A program made the translations under genes and the position numbers. Positions 43,797-52,195 of a DNA stretch of 64,000 bases are shown one piece after another (the stretch's first letter is position 1; every line of letters begins with the position of its first letter). The notes below the pieces were generated by a model. It worked only from the letters and a program-made list of their open reading frames with translations. It was not told the origin of the DNA and searched no databases. The DNA is from Flavobacterium tyrosinilyticum (GTDB taxonomy: Bacteria; Bacteroidota; Bacteroidia; Flavobacteriales; Flavobacteriaceae): NCBI RefSeq assembly GCF_023656565.1, contig NZ_JAMOKG010000002.1, forward strand, positions 1,246,030-1,310,029, read 5' to 3'.

Positions 43797-44828
43797 ATGA
43801 AGAAATTATTATTACCTACCTCTATTGTTGGAAGTTTACCCAAACCTGCCTGGTTAGCGCCACCCGAAAAACTTTGGTCACCATGGAAATTAGAAGGTGA
43901 TCAGTTGCTTGAAGGAAAACAAGATGCATTACGCATTTCTTTGCAGGAACAGCAATTGGCAGATCTGGATATCATTTGTGACGGCGAGCAGACACGCCAG
44001 CATTTTGTAACGACTTTTATCGAGCATTTAAGCGGTGTAGATTTTGAAAATCGTAAAACAGTAAAAATCCGTAACCGTTATGATGCGAGTGTTCCAGTGG
44101 TTGTAGGTGAGGTTGCACGTCAAAAAGCAGTTTTTGTTGAAGATGCTAAATTTTTACGTAAACAGACTAACAAGCCTATAAAATGGGCATTGCCGGGCCC
44201 GCTGACAATGGTAGATACCTTGTACGACGACCATTATAAAAGCCGTGAAAAATTGGCGTGGGAATTTGCGATAGCACTCAATGAAGAAGCAAGAGAACTT
44301 CAAGACGCTGGGGTAGATATTATCCAGTTTGACGAACCTGCATTTAATGTGTTCTTTGATGAAGTAAACGATTGGGGAATGGCAGCATTAGAAAGAGCCA
44401 TTGAAGGTTTACACTGCCAGACTGCGGTTCATATTTGTTATGGTTATGGAATACAGGCAAATACTGATTGGAAAAAGACATTAGGTTCGGAATGGCGACA
44501 ATACGAAGAAATTTTTCCGAAAATTCAAAAATCTAAAATTGATGTGGTTTCTTTAGAATGTCACAACTCCAATGTACCTTTAGATTTAATGGAACTTGTT
44601 CGCGGTAAAAAAGTAATGGTAGGTGCCATTGATGTGGCAAAAAACACTATCGAAACACCAGAAGAAGTAGCTGATACCCTGCGTAAAGCGCTGGAGTTTG
44701 TAGATGCCGAAAATCTGTATCCTTCTACAAACTGCGGTATGGCCCCATTATCTAGAGATGTAGCCAGAGGCAAGTTAAGTGCTTTAAGCGCAGGAGCAGA
44801 AATTATACGCAAAGAACTTGGGATTTAG
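43797..44828 (+). CDS. mesD: MesD, folate-independent core methionine synthase
   Basis: 343 residues, the length of a core MetE-like barrel without the N-terminal half of MetE. It starts with LLPTSIVGSLPKPAWLAPPEK. Zinc ligands are visible as HICYGYG (His and Cys), the Glu in SLECHNSNV and the Cys in YPSTNCGMAPLSRDVA. IIQFDEPAFNVFF is the substrate region. It transfers a methyl group to homocysteine; MesD-type enzymes depend on MesX and oxygen. Context with MesX makes the assignment firm. Confidence 0.85.
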   Translation: MKKLLLPTSIVGSLPKPAWLAPPEKLWSPWKLEGDQLLEGKQDALRISLQEQQLADLDIICDGEQTRQHFVTTFIEHLSGVDFENRKTVKIRNRYDASVPVVVGEVARQKAVFVEDAKFLRKQTNKPIKWALPGPLTMVDTLYDDHYKSREKLAWEFAIALNEEARELQDAGVDIIQFDEPAFNVFFDEVNDWGMAALERAIEGLHCQTAVHICYGYGIQANTDWKKTLGSEWRQYEEIFPKIQKSKIDVVSLECHNSNVPLDLMELVRGKKVMVGAIDVAKNTIETPEEVADTLRKALEFVDAENLYPSTNCGMAPLSRDVARGKLSALSAGAEIIRKELGI

Positions 44829-44886
44829 TCTCAATATATTAATAATGGAGTCCGTGCCTGTACGGTGGACTAATATTTAAAACACA

Positions 44887-45879
44887 TTGAAGAAATTATT
44901 AGAAGTATTAAAAAAAGCAGGTTTCGACGGTTTCCTGTTAATGATCGCCACCATGATTCTGATGGCTTATTTTTTGCCACAGCCAGGCATGGTCAAAGAA
45001 CCTGTTTCGTTAGAGGAGATTGCCAATGCTGGCGTTTCCTTAATTTTCTTGTTTTATGGCATGCGATTAAGTGTTGAGAAACTAAAAGCCGGACTTTCCA
45101 ACTGGAAAATGCACATTATCGTCCAGTTGACAACCTTTTTATTTTTTCCGCTCATTGTTTTGGCATTTCGCCCGTTGTTTGTCAATAACGGCTTCGAGCT
45201 GCTTTGGCTGGGTGTATTTTTTCTGGCAGCTTTACCGTCCACAGTTTCCTCTTCGGTGGTCATGGTTTCCATCGCAAAGGGAAACATTCCCGCAGCCATT
45301 TTCAATGCAAGCATTTCCAGTTTGATCGGAGTAGTCGTTACCCCGCTCTGGGTTGGGTTGTTTATAACTTCTGCGACAGGAGATTTTGATGTTAGTCAAA
45401 TCGTCATAAAGTTGATTCTACAAGTCTTGTTGCCTGTCATCATTGGTATAAGCCTCAATTCCCGTTTCGGCGCCTTTGCCGAAAAATACAAGAAACAGCT
45501 CAAATATTTCGATCAGGCTGTTATTCTAACGATTATTTACACGTCGTTTTGCAAGTCATTTTCCGAACATCTTTTTGAAGGCTTTACCGCCCTTGAACTT
45601 GCCGGACTCGCTGCAGGGATGATGGCGTTGTTTTTTGCCGTATTTTTTTGTGTCGGACTACTCAGCCGCCTACTTGGTTTTTCAGATGAAGACCGTATTA
45701 CTGTCTTATTCTGCGGATCAAAAAAGTCATTGGTACATGGTACGGTTATGTCAAAAGTACTTTTTCAGCACAGTACCATAACCGGCATCGTATTGCTGCC
45801 CCTCATGCTTTACCATGCCTTGCAATTGATTGCCGCTAGCATCATCGCTCAGGGTATGGCTCGACGAAAAGAAGTATAA
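44887..45879 (+). CDS. BASS-family (bile acid:sodium symporter-like) transporter
   Basis: 330 residues with about nine or ten membrane segments. The start is TTG at 44887 (encoding MKKLLEVLKKAGFDGFLLMI); an ATG at 44941 would cut into the first helix. VSLIFLFYGMRLSVEKLKAG and FFLAALPSTVSSSVVMVSIAKGNIPAAIFNASISSLIGVVVTPLW are BASS family hallmarks. It follows mesD by 58 bases, across a hairpin CCGT/ACGG (44852-44865), and may be co-expressed. A sulfur or one-carbon metabolite is a possible substrate by context only. Confidence 0.82.
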   Translation: MKKLLEVLKKAGFDGFLLMIATMILMAYFLPQPGMVKEPVSLEEIANAGVSLIFLFYGMRLSVEKLKAGLSNWKMHIIVQLTTFLFFPLIVLAFRPLFVNNGFELLWLGVFFLAALPSTVSSSVVMVSIAKGNIPAAIFNASISSLIGVVVTPLWVGLFITSATGDFDVSQIVIKLILQVLLPVIIGISLNSRFGAFAEKYKKQLKYFDQAVILTIIYTSFCKSFSEHLFEGFTALELAGLAAGMMALFFAVFFCVGLLSRLLGFSDEDRITVLFCGSKKSLVHGTVMSKVLFQHSTITGIVLLPLMLYHALQLIAASIIAQGMARRKEV

Positions 45880-45897
45880 TTTTTTATTTATGGTGTG

Positions 45898-45924
45898 ACC
45901 CTTTATCTTTTTTCGATAAAGGGT
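45898..45924. other. Hairpin without a T-run after the BASS gene
   Basis: ACCCTTTATC/GATAAAGGGT stem, 7-base loop rich in T. The following ATCAAAG lacks a terminator T-tract, so it may be a pause or processing site rather than a true terminator. Confidence 0.4.
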
Positions 45925-46100
45925 ATCAAAGATAATGCTCCCCGCTATAAAATAATGCCTTTTAGATTTTTCTTACTTTGAACATAAACTTTGCAGTATG
46001 TTATGTTTTTAATTTCTGAAAAATAAGATTTTTGTATTGTTTTTGGTTATATTTGAAGAATTTCATTCTGTTTTAGAAATGAATTAAGCCAAAATATTCT

Positions 46101-46553
46101 ATGGAACAAATAGACGATATTGATCTTCAGTTATTAAATATACTACACGATAATTCTAAGTATACAGTAAAAGAGCTTGCTAAGATGGTAAATCTTTCGG
46201 CATCGCCTGTTTTTGAGCGAATTAAAAGATTAGAGAACAGCGGTTACATTAAGAAATATATAGCACTCCTTGATGCAGAAAAATTAAACAGAGGGTTTAT
46301 AGTTTTCTGTAATATTAAACTTAAACAGCACGATCGTAATATCGGGAATCAATTTGTTAGTGATATTATGAAAATCGAAGAAGTTGTGGAATGCTATAAT
46401 ATCTCAGGAGATTATGATTTTTTAATGAAAGTTTCTGCCAAAGACATGAAGCATTATCAGGATTTTGTGTTTAATAAATTGGGATCAGTTGAAAGTATAG
46501 GAAGTACCCAAAGTACCTTTGTCATGTCGGAGATTAAAAATTTGTACGGATAG
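46101..46553 (+). CDS. Lrp/AsnC family transcriptional regulator
   Basis: 150 residues. N-terminal winged helix (IDLQLLNILHDNSKYTVKELAKMVNLSASPVFERIKRLENSGYIKKY) and C-terminal ligand-sensing domain (VVECYNISGDYDFLMKVSAKDMKHYQDFVFNKL). Lrp proteins sense amino acids and form octamers on DNA. It sits 220 bases after the methionine-related BASS gene; regulation of that operon is possible but unproved. A -7 match TATATTTG lies at 46048-46055. Confidence 0.87.
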   Translation: MEQIDDIDLQLLNILHDNSKYTVKELAKMVNLSASPVFERIKRLENSGYIKKYIALLDAEKLNRGFIVFCNIKLKQHDRNIGNQFVSDIMKIEEVVECYNISGDYDFLMKVSAKDMKHYQDFVFNKLGSVESIGSTQSTFVMSEIKNLYG

Positions 46554-46605
46554 TTCCGCGATAGTTTATTTATTTCAAATTCGTCTTAGCTTTTGTGGTT
46601 GAAAA

Positions 46606-46743
46606 TTAATAACTCCATTCATGAAATGTCAAGTTGTAAAGGCTTGAAGAATCCATCTGTGGAGGAAGAGTGATAGCAACTGTTGTCCATCCCATTTGTA
46701 TAATGCACCATGATTCTACTAGGGAATTTTCGTTGTTTTTTCA
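46606..46743 (-). pseudogene. Possible gene-tail relic in a 430-base intergenic region
   Basis: A 45-codon open stretch on the - strand without a start, preceded by a stop, reading ...SLVESWCIIQMGWTTVAIT... and ending FHEWSY-stop. It may be the remnant of a lost gene; its family is not recognised. The rest of 46554-46986 shows nothing. Confidence 0.25.
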
Positions 46744-46986
46744 ATATTGAAACTTCCACAATGATTTTAATACTTTTAAAAATTAGGTTCTAATAATTAA
46801 TTCATTGAGATACATTGGTGTAAATTTTGGCAACGAACTTTGTGATTTGTGGACTTTTTATTACCGAGATATAAATTAAGAGATTTGTCATTATCTTTTT
46901 TCGATTCGTTTATTTTTTCCATTGGATAGTGATTTAATTAATTTAGAAGAAAAGATATGTATTATAGAAAGTCTAAATTGGTTTTA

Positions 46987-47469
46987 CTACAAGCTCGCAA
47001 TACTTTCAATAACGAGTTTGGCAGCTTCATCAATGGCCTGAATGATTATCTGCTCCGAATCTCCTACAAAAACTTTGCGCTTATTTATATTCTCAGAAGG
47101 AGTTATAATGCTGAAAAAAAATGTGCCTACAGGTTTTTCAGGAGTTTCACTTCCGCCGGGCGTAGTAAGTCCGGTAACTGCTACTGTAACTTTTGCATTA
47201 AACAATTTTGACATTTGCTCGGCAAGTTTTTTTGTGACTTCTGCTGACTCAGGTGTATATTTTTCAATCATTGTATGCGGAACATTAAGAATTTGTTCTT
47301 TTACAAAAACTTCATAACAGGCTATGCCGCCGCGCAAAATTTTTCCTGATTCTTTTGTCATCGAAAATTCTGCGCTCATTCTTCCGGCAGTGGCACTTTC
47401 GGCAAAGGCAATATTCCATTCCTTTGCTGCTAAAACTTTACTGCATTTTGTTACAAATTCTGAAGGCAT
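46987..47469 (-). CDS. PncC/CinA C-terminal domain protein (NMN amidohydrolase)
   Basis: 160 residues, only the CinA C-terminal (PncC) domain: IAFAESATAGRMSAEFSM, GKILRGGIACYEVFVKEQILNV, VTVAVTGLTTPGGSETPEKPVGTFFFSI, then a terminal helix. PncC deamidates nicotinamide mononucleotide to nicotinate mononucleotide in NAD recycling. The catalytic Ser-Thr/Lys region is intact. It follows the cytidylyltransferase gene by 57 bases. Confidence 0.84.
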   Translation of the reverse strand: MPSEFVTKCSKVLAAKEWNIAFAESATAGRMSAEFSMTKESGKILRGGIACYEVFVKEQILNVPHTMIEKYTPESAEVTKKLAEQMSKLFNAKVTVAVTGLTTPGGSETPEKPVGTFFFSIITPSENINKRKVFVGDSEQIIIQAIDEAAKLVIESIASL

Positions 47470-47526
47470 AACTGTAGTTTTTAGAGGTTAATGAATAAAC
47501 GTTATAAGTGGTTAAATAAATAAAAG

Positions 47527-47973
47527 TTAACCATTTACAATCTTTAAGCTTTCACATTGATACACTTCTTTACGAAGTCCGCTGCTTGAAAAACGGTGAT
47601 TTCGTTTATTGTATATTAGTTCAATGTTCATTTTTTCACAATACTCCCTTCCGGTAAAAGCGACATCTTTATATTCGTCTCCTAGAATGCGAACATCGAT
47701 TGGTAAAGCCTGAAGAATATCCTCAAGATCCTGCTCGCTCGTGTAGGGAATAATCTCGTCTACAAACTTGCATGCTTTAAGCTGAATGTATCTTTCTACA
47801 ACAGATTGTGTAGGTTTATTTTTTTCTGGTCTGTCTATTGTGGGGTCAGTTTGTAAACCTACAATAAGGTAATCACAATGCAATTTGGCCTCTTCAAGCA
47901 TTCTTACATGTCCTGCATGAAGTAAATCAAAAGCACTAAATGTAATTCCGGTTTTTGTCTTAGTTAGTTCCAT
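47527..47973 (-). CDS. Adenylyl/cytidylyltransferase-family nucleotidyltransferase
   Basis: 148 residues, HIGH-type transferase: ITFSAFDLLHAGHVRMLEEA (HAGH in the nucleotide loop), GLQTDPTIDRPEKNKPTQSVVERY, the lysine-poor middle and NHRFSSSGLRKEV near the end, a variant of the RTxxISTT motif. Resembles glycerol-3-phosphate or ethanolamine-phosphate cytidylyltransferases of the TagD type, acting on an activated alcohol phosphate. It lies 11 bases after the GH1-like gene in the galactofuranose operon. Confidence 0.82.
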   Translation of the reverse strand: MELTKTKTGITFSAFDLLHAGHVRMLEEAKLHCDYLIVGLQTDPTIDRPEKNKPTQSVVERYIQLKACKFVDEIIPYTSEQDLEDILQALPIDVRILGDEYKDVAFTGREYCEKMNIELIYNKRNHRFSSSGLRKEVYQCESLKIVNG

Positions 47974-47984
47974 TGTAATAAATT

Positions 47985-49133
47985 TTAGTTTTTAAAAAAG
48001 TTAAGTACAAAATCCAAGATCTTGTTTGTATGTGTAAACTGTGCCTGGGATCTTTCTACTGCATTTATATATGGAATATTTGGCAGCCTGTTTCCATCAA
48101 TATCAAGATCCCAAATCCCGCAATTGCTGAAGCTCGAAAGATCGTCCCAATCTGGCCTGTCGGTAACTGGATAAATACAGATACCATTAAGGTCTACACC
48201 ACGTTTTTTTGCTGTGAGGCATTCCTGCGTAATTTCTTCAATCCATTCTACTCTTCCAGATCCAAAATGTCCTGTTTCGGAAATAAAAATCGGCTTTTCA
48301 TATCTTTTGTAAGCCATCTGTAGCAAATCTGCAAGAGGTGTTCTTCGTTTTAATGTTTCCGGCCAGTCCAACGGAGTATCATCTATGTTCCATTGACAAT
48401 TCCAATAATAATTAAAACCTAAAATATCCAGAAATTCTTCAGAACCTCCCAGTTCAGGACACATTCTGCCGGCGATAATATCCATTGCCTGAAACTGGTG
48501 CTCATTTAGCTCATGCATTTGCTCTGCATTTTCCTGAAGATTCCCATGAATTTTTATTAAGGGTTCGACCAAAATAATGACGCAATCAGGATCTGCTTCC
48601 TTTAAAGCTTTTATACCTATAATTGCTGCCTTGCAGAGATGATATTTAATATCCCATCCGCTGTTTATCGCAAAGGGCACAGTTCCTCTTACATCACCAG
48701 AATGCCATGACAGAAAACTTATTTCATTTATGGGCACAACATACAATTCCTGTGGAGAATTTTCAGTATAAAACACAGCAAAAGCATGACACAAAGCAGC
48801 AAAACGTTCGCAGAAATTGGGATGTGTGGGATAAATTCCATCGGGATAGCCAAAATGAATCAAGTCCCATATCTGTTGAATACCAAATTCTTCAGCAGCC
48901 TGCATGCGATTATAAACTTCTGAAAAGTCAAAGAAACCAGGCGATTTCTCCACGTCGCTCCAGCAGATTCCTTCTCTTACCGTTTTAATACCAATTGAAG
49001 AAAGCATTTCATAATCTTCAGAAACTCTGCGATCATGCTGGGTTTCTCTAAGCAGGCTGATTCGCTCTCCTGATCTGTTAATGTGATCTGCGCATTCATA
49101 CCCGCCCATAAAAAAAGTATTGAATAGTTTCAT
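47985..49133 (-). CDS. GH1-like TIM-barrel glycosidase
   Basis: 382 residues, cytosolic (no signal peptide). The barrel has the acid/base-type VPINEISFLSW (NE) and the nucleophile-type PIFISETGHFGSGRVEW (E), as in family 1 and related clan A glycosidases. FMGGYECADHI at the start and WDLIHFGYPDGIYP are usual in this group of sugar-operon proteins. The ATG follows the UDP-galactopyranose mutase stop with no gap. It may act on a galactofuranosyl-lipid precursor, or be a non-catalytic partner. Confidence 0.78.
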   Translation of the reverse strand: MKLFNTFFMGGYECADHINRSGERISLLRETQHDRRVSEDYEMLSSIGIKTVREGICWSDVEKSPGFFDFSEVYNRMQAAEEFGIQQIWDLIHFGYPDGIYPTHPNFCERFAALCHAFAVFYTENSPQELYVVPINEISFLSWHSGDVRGTVPFAINSGWDIKYHLCKAAIIGIKALKEADPDCVIILVEPLIKIHGNLQENAEQMHELNEHQFQAMDIIAGRMCPELGGSEEFLDILGFNYYWNCQWNIDDTPLDWPETLKRRTPLADLLQMAYKRYEKPIFISETGHFGSGRVEWIEEITQECLTAKKRGVDLNGICIYPVTDRPDWDDLSSFSNCGIWDLDIDGNRLPNIPYINAVERSQAQFTHTNKILDFVLNFFKN

Positions 49134-50273
49134 CTAGCCTGCTGTCTTATAGGTGATTTTGTCTTTTTTCTCCAGCGAATCAAACAGGTCAAGGGCATTT
49201 TTAAATGCTTGATCCATATTGAAATATTTATAATTGGCCAGTCGGCCCACAAAATGCACATCAAGAAGTTTCTCGGCTTCATCCTTGTATTTTTTGTAAA
49301 TTTCCCCATTTCTCGGATTAGGAACAGGATAGTAAGGTTCGCCTTCATCGACTGTATATTCTCTTACTACAGTTGTTTTTTCTGATTTCTGATTTCCAAA
49401 ATGCTTGTACTCGATTATTCTAGTAAAATCAACTTCTATTCCAGGGTAATTGACAACTGAATTCTCCTGAAAAAATGCAGCATCTATAGTTTCACTCACA
49501 AAATTGATTGAACGATACTCTAATTTTTCGGTCAGACTATGTTTAAAATCAAAAAAACGATCCACGGGGCCCGTATAAAATAATTTTTCATATCCCGTAT
49601 ACTGTTCTTTTACATCGAAGTAATCCGTATCGAGTAAAATTTCGATATTGGGGTGCTTTATAATATTTTCAAATAATTGTGTATAACCGCCTTGTGGCAA
49701 TGCCTGATAAGTATCCGAAAAATAACGGTCGTCATAATTATAACGAACCGGTATACGATCTAAAACAGATGCATCTAATTCAGCAGGATATTTATCCCAT
49801 TGTTTTTTGGTGTAATGTTTGAACATTTTTTCATACAATACAGAACCAACACGATTTAAAACTGCTTCTTCACCGTTTGCAGGTTTTTCTATTGGTGTAC
49901 AGTTTTCTCCGAGCCAGCTGATCATTTGCTGCTCCGAATTAATATCTGTACCAAATAGTCTGTTAACCGTTGTAATATTTACTGGAATCGGCACTGTTTT
50001 TTCATCCACTCTCGCGATAACTTTATGTTCCCACGGATACCAATCCGAAAACTGATTTACATATTTCCAAACACTTTCTTCATTGGTATGAAACAGATGT
50101 GCTCCGTATTTTGATACCAGAATATTGTTTTCATCTACATAATCGTAACAGTTTCCTGCTATATGATTTCGCTTTTCGATAATCAGGACTTTTTTTCCTA
50201 TCGAAGCATATCTTTCTGCTAATACCGATCCAGAAATTCCAGCACCGATTATTAAAATATCTACTTGTTTCAT
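49134..50273 (-). CDS. glf: UDP-galactopyranose mutase
   Basis: 379 residues. FAD-binding start ILIIGAGISGSVLAERYASIGKKVLIIEKRNHIAGNCYDY, plus the Glf signatures GAHLFHTN, YTKKQWDKYPAELDASVLDRIPVRYNYDDRYFSDTYQALPQGGYT and the C-terminal RLANYKYFNMDQAFKNAL. It interconverts UDP-galactopyranose and UDP-galactofuranose, the precursor of galactofuranose-containing surface polymers. Its start overlaps the glycosyltransferase stop by four bases. Confidence 0.93.
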   Translation of the reverse strand: MKQVDILIIGAGISGSVLAERYASIGKKVLIIEKRNHIAGNCYDYVDENNILVSKYGAHLFHTNEESVWKYVNQFSDWYPWEHKVIARVDEKTVPIPVNITTVNRLFGTDINSEQQMISWLGENCTPIEKPANGEEAVLNRVGSVLYEKMFKHYTKKQWDKYPAELDASVLDRIPVRYNYDDRYFSDTYQALPQGGYTQLFENIIKHPNIEILLDTDYFDVKEQYTGYEKLFYTGPVDRFFDFKHSLTEKLEYRSINFVSETIDAAFFQENSVVNYPGIEVDFTRIIEYKHFGNQKSEKTTVVREYTVDEGEPYYPVPNPRNGEIYKKYKDEAEKLLDVHFVGRLANYKYFNMDQAFKNALDLFDSLEKKDKITYKTAG

Positions 50274-51415
50274 TTTGAAAATTCTTTAATTATTTCCTGC
50301 ATTCTTGCAGCGGTACTATCCCAAGATGTATTTTTTAATATCTCGGTATATTTCAACGGAATCAATACGCTTGCTCTCTTATCGAAAAGTAGGGTAATGG
50401 CATCGCAAAAATCATCAGCGGTTTCGATAAGACTTACGCAATTGCTGTAATCTCTTACTACATCTGTTATTTTAGTGGAGATAATTGGCTTTCCTGCGGC
50501 CATATATTCCAGGGTTTTTGTCGGACTTATATATTTAGTCGCATCGTTTATTGCAAAGGGCATTATTGTAATATCAAAACCTTTAATATAATTCGGGAGT
50601 TCATTATAAGATCGCATTCCCAAATAATAAATGTTTTCTTCTTTTGGAAGATCGGCTTCGTCAATTTTTGCCAATGGGCCAATCATCACAAAGGAAACTT
50701 TTGGCAATTTTAACGCAGTTTCATGCAGCAGTTTTAAATCGATACGCTCGTCGATTACGCCAAAGTAACCCACAATTGGAGATTGTAAATTGGCAATATC
50801 TGCGGGAATTTCAATTCCGTTTAGTGCCTGTGCAAAATGCGTTTCATCTACAGAACTTGGAAAACAGTAAACATTAGAATGGTTTTGCTTTTTTGACTCA
50901 TACAATGATTTTCCGCCAGTAAAAACAATATCTGCATTGGCCATTAAAAATTTTTCCTGATGAATCAAATGTTCAGGAGCTCCTTTGAACAATGTTAATT
51001 CATCCATACAATCGTATATGATCGTTTCAAATTCAAAGGTTTCTATTAAAGGACTAAATGATGCTGAGTAGAACCATCCTGTTGCGACATTTTTATTTTT
51101 AATGTATTGCGGCAATATATTGGCAATGTCTTCAATACTCTTTACACGAGGCTGCAAAATATGCAAGTTGTCATTGATAATAATAAGATTGGCTGTGTTT
51201 TCCTGTTGAGCATCAAAGGCAATTGGTTCTTCTATTAACAGCACTTTCATATTTTTAGACATTCTGCTGATTAAATGCTGCGGACGCTGGTAAACAAACT
51301 GCCATCTTAAATGGCAAAAAACAACCATATCGTAATTTTGAGGCGGTTCATTGCTACTTGTAGAAAAATTAGATTCTGTCACTTTATTTTTTGTGGTGTG
51401 TACATTTGTCTGCAT
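50270..51415 (-). CDS. Glycosyltransferase (GT-B, family 1/4-like)
   Basis: 381 residues. The N-terminus MVVFCHLRWQFVYQRPQHLISRMSK has the WxxxYQRPQHL signature of this surface-polysaccharide transferase group. ATGWFYSASFSP, AGGKSLY-like middle and FDITIMPFAINDATKYISPTKTLEYMAAGKPIIST is the nucleotide-sugar-binding C-terminal half with the EX7-type TLEYMAAGKP. Likely adds a galactofuranosyl or other sugar, judged from the glf gene it precedes. A -7 element TACATTTG lies on the - strand at 51483-51490. Confidence 0.85.
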   Translation of the reverse strand: MQTNVHTTKNKVTESNFSTSSNEPPQNYDMVVFCHLRWQFVYQRPQHLISRMSKNMKVLLIEEPIAFDAQQENTANLIIINDNLHILQPRVKSIEDIANILPQYIKNKNVATGWFYSASFSPLIETFEFETIIYDCMDELTLFKGAPEHLIHQEKFLMANADIVFTGGKSLYESKKQNHSNVYCFPSSVDETHFAQALNGIEIPADIANLQSPIVGYFGVIDERIDLKLLHETALKLPKVSFVMIGPLAKIDEADLPKEENIYYLGMRSYNELPNYIKGFDITIMPFAINDATKYISPTKTLEYMAAGKPIISTKITDVVRDYSNCVSLIETADDFCDAITLLFDKRASVLIPLKYTEILKNTSWDSTAARMQEIIKEFSK

Positions 51416-51740
51416 GTCGATAATTATTTTAAATGTGATTACTATTTGTTAAATGATCTTTTCTTGTAAAATTTAACGGATTCAAATGTAGACTTGTAAA
51501 GCATGTGTTTTTTACAGAATTCTCCTGCTTTGTTACACAATTAAAGGCAAGTTTTTTTTAAATTTTAACTTCAAGATTCAGTAAGGATATTACTTTCAGG
51601 AAGTAGCAGAGTAGGGAAAGCAACATGTTATTGTGGAATATTTCGCATGCGAAATTTGTAGCAATCCAGAATTTTGAACTTTTATTTTATTTCAAAAATC
51701 TGATTGAATAGAGATTTTAATTGCTGTTAATTTTAATTGT
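51416..51740. other. 325-base intergenic region, promoter side of the surface-sugar operon
   Basis: Contains the - strand -7 candidate TACATTTG (51483-51490), no matching -33 and no gene. It carries 5' signals only for the operon at 51415; the genes on its other side are read away from it and need none. Confidence 0.4.
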
Positions 51741-52184
51741 TTAAAAAAGAATGTAAACTGTATAAGCAATAAAACCAAAAATAATATGTGCTGCAAAAAG
51801 CTGTAAATAGTAACCCTTAAAGTCAATGTTAGGTTTTTGAGGTACCAATTTAAATAAAACAAACCAGGTAATTATGCCAATAATACCACTAATTGCTCCT
51901 AAAAGAATACCAATTGGCCATGTTAGTTCTAGAACTTTATAAATCCATAAAAAATGGTAAGCAATTACAAATCCAAAACCAATTATATAATGTAAAATCC
52001 ACGCCAGCATATTTTTTACATTAGGTGATACTTCTAAATGGAGATGGCTTAAAATATAGCTCAATAGTACAGGTTCTTTGTAGAGTTCTCGGGCAGTTGC
52101 CGATACTGCATAACTAAACAAAGTCATGGCAGAAGTAGCTGCGATCGACGAGACTAAAATTTGAATAAGTGTGTAAAAGTCCAT
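51741..52184 (-). CDS. Four-helix membrane protein of unknown function
   Basis: 147 residues with four membrane segments (ILVSSIAATSAMTLFSYAVS; MLAWILHYIIGFGFVIAYHFLW; GILLGAISGIIGIITWFVLF; LFAAHIIFGFIAYTVYILF). His residues in helices 2 and 4 could suggest a metal or quinone contact, but no family is recognised. It follows the Rieske/FAD oxidoreductase gene by 11 bases on the same strand and may be its membrane partner. Confidence 0.7.
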   Translation of the reverse strand: MDFYTLIQILVSSIAATSAMTLFSYAVSATARELYKEPVLLSYILSHLHLEVSPNVKNMLAWILHYIIGFGFVIAYHFLWIYKVLELTWPIGILLGAISGIIGIITWFVLFKLVPQKPNIDFKGYYLQLFAAHIIFGFIAYTVYILF

Positions 52185-52195
52185 AGATAAAATTT

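Noticed and set aside
46957..47317. Two + strand frames over the PncC gene
   Set aside because: Complement of a well-supported CinA-type protein on the - strand.
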